NCBI GenBank assembly: GCA_030447275.1
Contig: JAUJPF010000017.1
Span: forward strand, 16,748-80,747
Length of the DNA stretch: 64,000 nt
Direction of reading: 5' to 3'
DNA from: Solirubrobacteraceae bacterium
GTDB taxonomy: Bacteria > Actinomycetota > Thermoleophilia > Solirubrobacterales > Solirubrobacteraceae
Below, one piece after another: positions 27,743-34,794 of this stretch. The notes beneath the pieces were generated by a model. That model was not told the DNA's origin. It was given only the letters and a program-made list of their open reading frames with translations, and did no database searches. Made by a program: the position numbers and the translations under genes. How positions within the stretch are numbered: position 1 is the first letter of the stretch; every line of letters starts with the position of its first letter.

Positions 27743-27750
27743 ACTATAGA
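27743..27750. promoter_or_regulatory. Overlapping divergent -10 boxes for glk and the LCP gene
   Basis: The stretch ACTATAGA reads TATAGA on the plus strand (27745-27750, 8 nt before the LCP ATG at 27759) and TATAGT on the minus strand (27743-27748, 9 nt before the glk ATG at 27733). Only 25 bp separate the two start codons, so both messages would be leaderless or nearly so and the two promoters could not be occupied together. Confidence 0.6.
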
Positions 27751-27758
27751 CCGCCTCC

Positions 27759-28832
27759 ATGGCCGGTCCGGACCGCCCTCAGTACACGAAGTACCGCAGC
27801 CGCCCGTCGCTCTTGAGCCGTCTCAAGCGCGACGGCGACGGCCTGCGCACGTCCCCGCGCGAGCCGGGCGAGCGCCCGCCCGACGGCCGCCCCGTCGTCC
27901 ACCCGCAGCGCGGCCGCAAGCCCGTCACCTCAAAGCGCGTCCTCAAGTGGCTGGCCCTCGCCGTCGCGGCGTGGATCTCCGTCAGCGTCCTGCTCTTCCT
28001 CGTGAGCGCGCAGATCGAGCAGGGCAAGGTCGCCGACGCCACCGACGAGGCGCTCGACGCCGGCCCGCTGCCGCTGACCGGCGCGAGCAACATCCTCGTC
28101 CTCGGCTCCGACACCCGCCCCAAGGGCAGCAAGGAGGCGGGCGCGGAGACGAGCGGCAACGGCCGCAGCGACAGCATCCTGCTGCTGCGCGTCGGCGGGG
28201 GCGCCAACAGCCGGCTGAGCATCGCGCGCGACACGCTCGTCGACATCCCCGGCGCCGGCCGCCAGAAGATCAACGGCGCGTACGCGATCGGCGGCGCCGG
28301 CCTCGCGATCCGCACGATCAAAGGCTACCTCGGCATCGAGGTCAACCACGTCATCGAGGTGAGCTTCAGCGAGTTCCCCGACCTGATCGACGCGATGGGC
28401 GGCATCGACTACAAGGGCAAGTGCGTCCGCGCGAAGATCAACGGCGGCGCGCGCAACGGCGGCGTGACGATCCGCATCCGCGGCGGCCGGGAGGCCCACC
28501 TCGACGGCAAGCAGGCGCTTGGCCTCGCGCGCGTGCGCAGGAACGCCTGCCGGCCGAACGAGAACGACCTCGACCGGGCGGCGCGCCAGCAGAAGATCGT
28601 CGGCGCGATGAAGAGCCGCGTGTTCGGCATCCACGGCTTCGCGCGCGGCCCGTGGATCGCCTGGCAGACGCCGCGCACGTTCCGCAGCGACATGAGCGGG
28701 CCGACGCTGATGTCGGTCTTCGCGAACATGGCCGTGCGCGGCACTCCGGGCACGGTCGTCCTCGGAACGGTCAGCGGCGACGTGCCGGAGGAGCTCAAGC
28801 GCCGGCAGGTCGAGAAGTTCCTCGACGGATGA
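27759..28832 (+). CDS. LytR-CpsA-Psr (LCP) family glycopolymer transferase
   Basis: The 357-residue membrane protein has a basic cytoplasmic N-terminus, one membrane helix (VLKWLALAVAAWISVSVLLFLV) and an extracellular LCP domain: NILVLGSDTRPKG, SDSILLLRVGG, SIARDTLVDIPG with conserved Arg/Asp, KINGAYAIGG, and a C-terminal REAHLDGKQALGLARVRRNA ... ENDLDRAARQQKIV. LCP enzymes attach wall glycopolymers to peptidoglycan. It is divergent from glk. Confidence 0.93.
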   Translation: MAGPDRPQYTKYRSRPSLLSRLKRDGDGLRTSPREPGERPPDGRPVVHPQRGRKPVTSKRVLKWLALAVAAWISVSVLLFLVSAQIEQGKVADATDEALDAGPLPLTGASNILVLGSDTRPKGSKEAGAETSGNGRSDSILLLRVGGGANSRLSIARDTLVDIPGAGRQKINGAYAIGGAGLAIRTIKGYLGIEVNHVIEVSFSEFPDLIDAMGGIDYKGKCVRAKINGGARNGGVTIRIRGGREAHLDGKQALGLARVRRNACRPNENDLDRAARQQKIVGAMKSRVFGIHGFARGPWIAWQTPRTFRSDMSGPTLMSVFANMAVRGTPGTVVLGTVSGDVPEELKRRQVEKFLDG

Positions 28833-28958
28833 CCGCAAGAAGTCGCGCCCGCCGCCGTTGGAACAGAGCAAGAGCTTCTTCCAGAGGGACGGGCAGGTCC
28901 AGGGGAGGTTCGGAGGCCGGCGGCGGGTTGCGGGACCCGACGCCGGCCTTCGTCGTTC

Positions 28959-29279
28959 TCAGTCCGAGGAGGACTTCGAGGGCGACGAGGCCGCGGAGGA
29001 CGAGTCGGACTTCTTCTCGCCGCCGCCGCCCGAGCCATCGGACGACGACTTCGAGTCCGACGAGCCGGAGCCCGACTCGGACTCCTTCTCGCGGTTGCGC
29101 TTGCGCGTCCCGTAGTCGGTGTTGTGGAAGCCCTTGCCCTTGAAGTGGATGGCGGGCGGCCGGAAGATGCGCTCCACCGGCTCCCCCGTCTCGGGATCCG
29201 CGGTGAGCGCGTCGTCGCTGAAGCTCTGCATGACCTCGAAGGTCGTGCCGTCCGCTCGCCGGTACTCGTAGATGGGCAT
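28959..29279 (-). CDS. FmdB-like protein lacking the zinc-ribbon cysteines
   Basis: The 106-residue protein opens MPIYEYRRADGTTFEVMQSFSDDALTADPETGEPVERIF. This follows FmdB (MPIYEYRCxxCG...CPxCG) closely, but every Cys is replaced. FKGKGFHNTDYGTRKRNR matches the region after the ribbon. A low-complexity Ser/Lys/Gly/Asp tail follows. Without Cys it cannot hold zinc, so its role must differ from regulatory FmdB. It diverges from glyS with about 31 bp between starts. Confidence 0.85.
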   Translation of the reverse strand: MPIYEYRRADGTTFEVMQSFSDDALTADPETGEPVERIFRPPAIHFKGKGFHNTDYGTRKRNREKESESGSGSSDSKSSSDGSGGGGEKKSDSSSAASSPSKSSSD

Positions 29280-29310
29280 AGCGGGACGGCAGTCTACGAT
29301 CAGCCCTCAC

Positions 29311-30669
29311 GTGAGCACCGACACCGTGACGATGGACAAGATCGTGGCCCTCTGCAAGCGCCGCGGCTTCATCTTCCCCAGCTCCGAGATCTACGGCGGC
29401 ATCGGATCGACGTACGACTACGGGCACTACGGCGTGCTCCTGAAGACGAACGTCAAGAACGAGTGGTGGCGCGCGATGCTCTCCGAGCGCGAGGACGTCG
29501 TCGCCCTCGACAGCGCGATCCTCCAGCACCCGCGCGTGTGGGAGGCCAGCGGCCACGTCGGCGGCTTCAGCGACCCGATGGTCGACTGCAAGACGTGCGG
29601 CCAGCGCTTCCGCGCCGACCACCTCGACCAGCTCACATGCCCGCAGAAGCCGTCCAAGCACCCGGGCGAGGCCGAGCAGTGCGAGCTGACCGAGGCGCGC
29701 GAGTTCAACCTCATGTTCGAGACGAACGTCGGCCCGGTGAAGGACACGGCGTCGGTCGCCTACCTGCGCCCCGAGACGGCCCAGGGCATCTTCATCAACT
29801 TCAAGAACGTCCTTCAGTTCAGCCGCAAGAAGCCCCCGTTCGGGATCGCCCAGGTCGGCAAGTCGTTCCGCAACGAGATCACGCCCGGCAACTTCGTCTT
29901 CCGCACCCGCGAGTTCGAGCAGATGGAGATGGAGTTCTTCGTCCCGCCCGCCGAGGGCGCGCAGTGGTACGAGTACTGGAAGGCCGAGCGGGGCCGCTGG
30001 TACGAGGAGCTCGGCCTGCGCCCCGACCACCTCCAGCTGCGCGAGCACGACCCCGACGAGCTGAGCCACTACTCGAGCGGCACGGCCGACGTCGAGTACC
30101 TCTTCCCGATCGGCTGGAGCGAGCTCGAGGGGATCGCCAACCGCACCGACTTCGACCTCAAGGCCCACGCCGAGCACTCGGGCGAGAAGCTCGAGTACTT
30201 CGACCAGCCGACCGGCGAGCGCTACGTCCCGCACGTGATCGAGCCGGCGGCGGGCGCCGACCGCGCGACGCTCGCGTTCCTCGTCGACGCCTACGACGAG
30301 GAGGAGGTCGAGGGCGAGCAGCGCACCGTGCTGAAGCTCCACCCGCGCCTCGCGCCGGTGAAGGTCGCCGTGCTCCCGCTCGTGCGCAAGGACGGCCAGC
30401 CCGAGCTGGCACGCGAGGTCTTCGAGGCCGTCAAGGGCCGGGTCCAGGCCGAGTACGATGAGGGCGGCTCGATCGGCAAGCGCTACCGCCGCCAGGACGA
30501 GATCGGCACGCCCTTCTGCGTGACGATCGACCACCAGTCGCTCGAGGACCGCACGGTGACGCTGCGCGACCGCGACTCACTCGCGCAGGAGCGCGTCGCG
30601 ATCGGCGCGCTGGCCGACGAGGTCGCCAAGCGCGTCGCCGCGCCGTGGCGCTCGCCGAAGCTCGGCTGA
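29311..30669 (+). CDS. glyS: Glycine--tRNA ligase (homodimeric type)
   Basis: Class II synthetase of about 452 residues from GTG 29311 (ATG 29332 also possible). Shown by MDKIVALCKRRGFIFPSSEIYGG, YDYGHYGVLLKTNVKNEWW, VAYLRPETAQGIFINFKN (motif 2 region), FGIAQVGKSFRNEITP, and motif 3 FCVTIDHQSLEDRTVTLRDRDS with the anticodon-binding domain (KVAVLPLVRKDGQPELA). CKTCGQRF with QLTCPQK is a partial zinc-like insert. Archaeal/eukaryotic-type GlyRS as in many Actinobacteria, not alpha2beta2. Confidence 0.97.
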   Translation: MSTDTVTMDKIVALCKRRGFIFPSSEIYGGIGSTYDYGHYGVLLKTNVKNEWWRAMLSEREDVVALDSAILQHPRVWEASGHVGGFSDPMVDCKTCGQRFRADHLDQLTCPQKPSKHPGEAEQCELTEAREFNLMFETNVGPVKDTASVAYLRPETAQGIFINFKNVLQFSRKKPPFGIAQVGKSFRNEITPGNFVFRTREFEQMEMEFFVPPAEGAQWYEYWKAERGRWYEELGLRPDHLQLREHDPDELSHYSSGTADVEYLFPIGWSELEGIANRTDFDLKAHAEHSGEKLEYFDQPTGERYVPHVIEPAAGADRATLAFLVDAYDEEEVEGEQRTVLKLHPRLAPVKVAVLPLVRKDGQPELAREVFEAVKGRVQAEYDEGGSIGKRYRRQDEIGTPFCVTIDHQSLEDRTVTLRDRDSLAQERVAIGALADEVAKRVAAPWRSPKLG

Positions 30670-30755
30670 TCGACCGCAAGATTCGCTGAGCGCCTGCGTT
30701 CCTCTGAAACGTAGAGGCCCCGCAAGGAGCGGAGCCCGGACGTCGGGGGGATGTC

Positions 30756-31550
30756 ATGAGGAGAAGGGCCGCAACGACGGCATTGGCAACGCTGCTGGTC
30801 GCGCTCAGCGCGAGCGGGAGCGCATCGGCGCAGACCACCTGCGAGACGCTCGCGCAGTGCACGGTCGCCGAGGTGCAGAAGACGGCCGCGGAGGCCAAGG
30901 CCACGGCGGACGCGAAGGTGGCCGAGGCACAGCGGACGGTCGCCGAGGCACCATCGCGCATCCAGCAGGCCGTCGCGGACGCGCGCGCGACCGTGGACGC
31001 CAACGTCCGCGGGCTGATGAGCACCGCGGACGCGACCGTCCCGGTCGACACCTGGGCGTGCGTGTTCGAGGGCCGCATGAAGCGCACGTACACCACCACG
31101 CCGGCGACGTCGGGCAGCGGGCCGGCGACGTGCGTGAGGGTCGACCGCGACGGCGCGGTGGACGGCGGCGACGCGACCGGCGCGCGCATCGGGCGATTCT
31201 CGTTCACGACGCCGAGCACGCAGCTGACCTGCGACCTGTTCGGCGCGGACGACTTCTCGCTGAGCATCAGCTTCTCCGGCGACACGGAGACTCTCAGCAC
31301 CGTCTACCACGACCTCGTGTACTCGAGGGCCAACGCGGTCATCGGGACGCGCAACACCGCCGCCGGCGCGGGCATCGGGGCCCTCCGGTTCGTGCCGGTC
31401 GAGACGGTCACGCAGCCGGGCTCCGACGAGACGACCGGGTGCGGCAACACGGACTTCTTCGTCGAGGGCGCCTACGTCTTCGCGAAGGACCTCCCGTGGG
31501 ATCTGCGGGCGCCGCTCGAGTTCGTGCGGTCGCTCGCCAACAGCGGCTGA
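30756..31550 (+). CDS. Secreted protein with N-terminal coiled coil, unknown function
   Basis: The 264-residue protein has a signal peptide (MRRRAATTALATLLVALSASGSASA), then a heptad-like Ala/Glu/Lys segment (VAEVQKTAAEAKATADAKVAE..., residues 35-90). A globular C-terminal part with Cys at VDTWACVFEG, QLTCDLFG and TTGCGN follows. A GGGGGG run lies 5-10 nt before the ATG as a ribosome site. No family is recognised. A GC hairpin (31564-31581) ends the unit. Confidence 0.75.
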   Translation: MRRRAATTALATLLVALSASGSASAQTTCETLAQCTVAEVQKTAAEAKATADAKVAEAQRTVAEAPSRIQQAVADARATVDANVRGLMSTADATVPVDTWACVFEGRMKRTYTTTPATSGSGPATCVRVDRDGAVDGGDATGARIGRFSFTTPSTQLTCDLFGADDFSLSISFSGDTETLSTVYHDLVYSRANAVIGTRNTAAGAGIGALRFVPVETVTQPGSDETTGCGNTDFFVEGAYVFAKDLPWDLRAPLEFVRSLANSG

Positions 31551-31563
31551 TCGCGGCCGCGGG

Positions 31564-31581
31564 GGGTGGCTCCGGCCACCC
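31564..31581. terminator. GC hairpin after the secreted coiled-coil gene
   Basis: GGGTGGC (31564-31570) pairs perfectly with GCCACCC (31575-31581) around TCCG, 14 nt after the stop codon. No U-run follows, so it may be an intrinsic terminator of the actinobacterial type or an mRNA end-stabiliser. Confidence 0.5.
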
Positions 31582-31603
31582 GCCGCACCGGCCGTCGCAC
31601 GGA

Positions 31604-31609
31604 TAGGCT
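31604..31609 (+). promoter_or_regulatory. Candidate -10 box for the R2lox gene
   Basis: TAGGCT lies 7 nt before the ATG at 31617 and follows the upstream hairpin. This implies an independent, leaderless transcript. Confidence 0.45.
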
Positions 31610-31616
31610 CCGCGGC

Positions 31617-32897
31617 ATGGCTGCCGCGACCGTCTCGATCCCGCCCGCGACCGCGCAGATCGACTACGAGGACCTGTACGCGCGCTGGGAGAAGGGCAAC
31701 TGGCGCGCGACCGAGATCGACTTCTCGCAGGACCGCATCGACTGGCACGAGCGGATGACCGCCGAGCAGCGCCGGGGCGCGCTGTGGCTCTTCAACCTCT
31801 TCTTCCACGGCGAGGACACCGTCGCCGACACGCTCAGCCCCTACGTCGACGCCGTGCCACTCGAGGAGCAGAAGTACTTCCTCACGACGCAGCAGGTCGA
31901 CGAGGCGCGCCACAGCGTCTTCTTCAAGCGCTTCATGCACGAGGTCGTCGGGCTCGGCGACGGCAGCGTCGGCGGGACCCTGCGGGCGACGGCCCCGGAT
32001 CTGACTTGGGGCCATCGCCAGACCTTCGGCTACCTCGAGAACATGGCGGTCCGGCTGCGCAAGTCCCCGGACGACCGCGAGCTGCTGGCCAGCGCGATCA
32101 CGCTCTACCACGTGATGATCGAGGGCGGCCTCGCGCAGGCCGGACAGCACATGATCGAGCGGATGCTCGATCAGCTCGACCTCCTCCCCGGCTTCCGCGA
32201 GGGGATCCAGCAGGTCTCGACCGACGAGCAGCGCCACATCGCGTTCGGCGTGCGCGTGCTCGCCGACCTCTACGCCGCGAACCCGCAGCCGATCCAGGAC
32301 GCGATCATCGGGACGTTCCGCGAGGTGCTGCCGATGAGCACGTGCGTCGCGCAGATCCCGGGCTGGGACCTCTCGTACACGCGCTCGCTCGGCTACGACC
32401 TCGAGGACCTCTACGAGGAGGGCGCGCGCATGCAGGAGGCGCGGCTGCGCGCGATCGGCCTGCCGCTCGACGAGGTCGAGGGCTTCCCGCTGCCGCTCGA
32501 CCTCCCGCCCCGCGCGCGCGGCGAGCGCGGCATCAAGATGATGAAGGCGCAATACCTTGGGCCGAAGGAGGGCACGTTCGTGCCGGACGAGGAGGCGACC
32601 GAGATCCTCTTCGACCAGACCCGCCTCCACGCCCTCCCTTCGCAGGCCGATCCGGGAACCGTCATCCAGTGGGACTTCACCGACGCCGAGCCGTGGCACC
32701 TCGTGGTGGACGACGGGAGGACGCGGGTGGCGCGCGGCCGGGCGCCGAAGCCGGACGTCGTGCTGCGCTCGCGGTTCGAGGACTGGGTGGACGTGACGGC
32801 GGGGCGCGCGAACCCGGCGAAGCTGATGCTGCGCCGCAGGCTGCGGATGCGCGGCAGCCCGAAGGTCATGCTTCGCCTGCCCAAGCTGCTCGGCTGA
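31617..32897 (+). CDS. R2-like ligand-binding oxidase fused to an SCP2-like domain
   Basis: The ferritin-like domain keeps the six R2lox metal ligands: Glu66 (HGEDTVAD), Glu96 and His99 (DEARH), Glu169 (MIEGG), Glu204 and His207 (DEQRH). It also has the residues that form the R2lox Val-Tyr ether link: Val69 three after the first ligand and Tyr164 five before Glu169. This supports Mn/Fe R2lox, not a true ribonucleotide reductase beta subunit. Residues 330-426 (TVIQWDFTDAEPWHLVVDDGR, PDVVLRSRFEDWVDVTAGRANP) look like an SCP2 lipid-transfer fold. Start ATG 31617 is fixed by the TAGGCT box. No NrdA is nearby. Confidence 0.85.
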   Translation: MAAATVSIPPATAQIDYEDLYARWEKGNWRATEIDFSQDRIDWHERMTAEQRRGALWLFNLFFHGEDTVADTLSPYVDAVPLEEQKYFLTTQQVDEARHSVFFKRFMHEVVGLGDGSVGGTLRATAPDLTWGHRQTFGYLENMAVRLRKSPDDRELLASAITLYHVMIEGGLAQAGQHMIERMLDQLDLLPGFREGIQQVSTDEQRHIAFGVRVLADLYAANPQPIQDAIIGTFREVLPMSTCVAQIPGWDLSYTRSLGYDLEDLYEEGARMQEARLRAIGLPLDEVEGFPLPLDLPPRARGERGIKMMKAQYLGPKEGTFVPDEEATEILFDQTRLHALPSQADPGTVIQWDFTDAEPWHLVVDDGRTRVARGRAPKPDVVLRSRFEDWVDVTAGRANPAKLMLRRRLRMRGSPKVMLRLPKLLG

Positions 32898-34477
32898 TCC
32901 GCCGGCTCGCGCCGATCCTCGCGCTCGTCGCCGCGTACGCGGTGATGGTCCAGGCGTCGGGGGTCAACCAGTCGGCGCACTACGCGCTCATCCGCGCGCT
33001 CGACTCCGGCACGGCGGAGATCGACCGCTGGCACGTCGAGACGGCGGACAAGTCGTTCTACGACGGCCACTACTACTCGGTCAAGGCGCCCGGGCTCGCG
33101 TTCGCCACGCTGCCCTGGTACGCGGCGACCGACGCGGTCGGGCTCGTCGGGCGCGCGCGGGAGGCCGGCACGCGCGTGGCCAAGGACGAGTCGCGGGAGA
33201 ACCTCTCGCCGAGAGCCGTCGCGCTGCGCGACCAGCGGTCGGTGACGTGGCTCATCGGGCTGTGGGCGGTCGTGCTGCCCGCGCTCGCGCTCCTGCTCTT
33301 CGTCCGCTCGATCGCCGAGCGGTTCGCGCCCGGGTACGGGACGCTCGCCGCCGTCCTGCTCGGCACGGGCACGATCGTCCTGCCGTACTCGACGATGCTC
33401 TACGCGCACGTGCCGGCGGCGGCGCTGGTCACGGGCGCGTTCTGGCTGCTGTTGCGCGAGCGACACGCCGCCGCCGGGCTGCTGGGCGGGCTCGCGGCGC
33501 TCGTCGACTACCCGGTCGGCCTCGTCGCGCTCGTACTCGGCGTCTACGCGGCCCGGCGGTCGCTGCGACACGGCGCGGTCTACCTCGGTGGCCTCGTCGC
33601 CGGGCTGCTCCCGCTCGCCGCCTACAACCTCTGGGCGTTCGGCTCGGTGACCCACATGTCGTACGACGACGCGGTGGCGGTCGAGGGGCGCACCGGCCAC
33701 GACGTCCTCGGGCTCAACGACGAGGGGCTCTTCGGCATCACCTTCCCCGAGCCGGGCGCGGCGCTCGACCTGCTGTTCGCGCCGAAGGGGCTGCTCACGC
33801 TGACGCCGGTCGTCGCCGTCGCAGTGTGGGGGCTGTGGCGGATCCGCAGCGGCGTGCTGCTCGCGATCGTCGCCGCCGTCTTCCTCTACAACGCGGGCTA
33901 CTACCTGCCGTTCGGCGGCGGTGTCCCCGGGCCGCGCTTCCTGCTGGCGATGCTGCCCTTCGCGGCGATCGGCCTGGCCGTCGCGCTGCGCGAGCGGCCC
34001 GGCCCGGCGCTCGCGCTCGGCGGCGCGTCGATCGCGGGAATGCTCGTCGCCACGCTGACCGAGCCGCAGACGCCGGCGCAGGACGTCGGGCGCTGGGTCG
34101 ACCTCATGCGCGACGGCGACCTCCAGTACACGCTCGCCGGCGCGCCCGGGAGCGGGCCCGGCTGGCTGGGGGCGGTGGGTGTCCGCGCGCTCGGCGCGCT
34201 CGCTATGGTGCTCGCGGTGCGCAGCGCGCCGGCGCCCGGCGGGCGCGCGGCGCTCGCGCCGGCGCTGCTCGCGCTCGCGGTGTGGGCGGTCGCCGCCGCC
34301 GTGCTGCCCGAGGTCGTCGACGACCGGCCGGCGAAGGCGCTCGTCCTCGTCGCGCTCGGGGTGGCCGGCGGGGTTGCGGCGACGGTGTGGTCGGGTAGGT
34401 CGCGCCCATGCTCCGACAGGGACCGATCCCCCGTGCCGTCCACGGCATCCTCGACTACGGCTACGCCGCGCTCCTGA
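32894..34477 (+). CDS. Polytopic membrane protein, possible GT-C glycosyltransferase
   Basis: About 500 residues with roughly ten hydrophobic helices and a dolichyl-mannosyltransferase-like first loop (LIRALDSGTAEIDRWHVETADKSFYDGHYYSVKAPGLAF). The first helix (LAPILALVAAYAVMVQ) needs a start upstream of the ATG at 32945. The only candidate is a CTG overlapping the previous stop at 32894, so an indel near the start is possible. The 3' end overlaps the SPW gene by 70 nt, also suspicious. Likely transfers lipid-linked sugars across the membrane. Confidence 0.7.
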   Translation: MIRRLAPILALVAAYAVMVQASGVNQSAHYALIRALDSGTAEIDRWHVETADKSFYDGHYYSVKAPGLAFATLPWYAATDAVGLVGRAREAGTRVAKDESRENLSPRAVALRDQRSVTWLIGLWAVVLPALALLLFVRSIAERFAPGYGTLAAVLLGTGTIVLPYSTMLYAHVPAAALVTGAFWLLLRERHAAAGLLGGLAALVDYPVGLVALVLGVYAARRSLRHGAVYLGGLVAGLLPLAAYNLWAFGSVTHMSYDDAVAVEGRTGHDVLGLNDEGLFGITFPEPGAALDLLFAPKGLLTLTPVVAVAVWGLWRIRSGVLLAIVAAVFLYNAGYYLPFGGGVPGPRFLLAMLPFAAIGLAVALRERPGPALALGGASIAGMLVATLTEPQTPAQDVGRWVDLMRDGDLQYTLAGAPGSGPGWLGAVGVRALGALAMVLAVRSAPAPGGRAALAPALLALAVWAVAAAVLPEVVDDRPAKALVLVALGVAGGVAATVWSGRSRPCSDRDRSPVPSTASSTTATPRS

Positions 34478-34794
34478 TCGTCGCGCCGTTCCTGTTCGGC
34501 TTCAGCGACGAGGGCGCTGCGACCGCGGTGTCGATCATCGCCGGCATCGTCGTCCTCCTCGCCGCCGCGACCACGAAGTGCTTCCCGACCAGCGTCATCA
34601 AGTCGCTGCCCGTCGGCGGGCACCTGACGCTGGACTTCGCGCTCGTCGGCGTGCTCATCGCCTCGCCGTTCCTGTTCGGCTTCAGCGACGAGACGACCCC
34701 GACCGCGTTCTTCATCACGGCGGCCGTCGTGGCGCTGCTCGTCACGCTCGCGACCCGCTGGCTGCCGGAGAAGGACGCGGCGCGGACGGCGTAG
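34408..34794 (+). CDS. SPW-repeat small membrane protein
   Basis: The 128-residue protein has four hydrophobic helices in two similar halves: LLIVAPFLFGFSDEGAATAV and VLIASPFLFGFSDETTPTAF, an internal duplication typical of SPW-repeat membrane proteins. Function unknown. A TAGGTC box ends 6 nt before the ATG. It converges with the MMPL exporter gene and overlaps its 3' end by about 50 nt. Confidence 0.85.
   Translation: MLRQGPIPRAVHGILDYGYAALLIVAPFLFGFSDEGAATAVSIIAGIVVLLAAATTKCFPTSVIKSLPVGGHLTLDFALVGVLIASPFLFGFSDETTPTAFFITAAVVALLVTLATRWLPEKDAARTA

Noticed and set aside
28795..30534. Minus-strand frame of about 580 codons opposite glyS
   Set aside because: Leu/Val/Asp-rich shadow of glyS; only the short FmdB-like gene at its end, in a different frame, is real.
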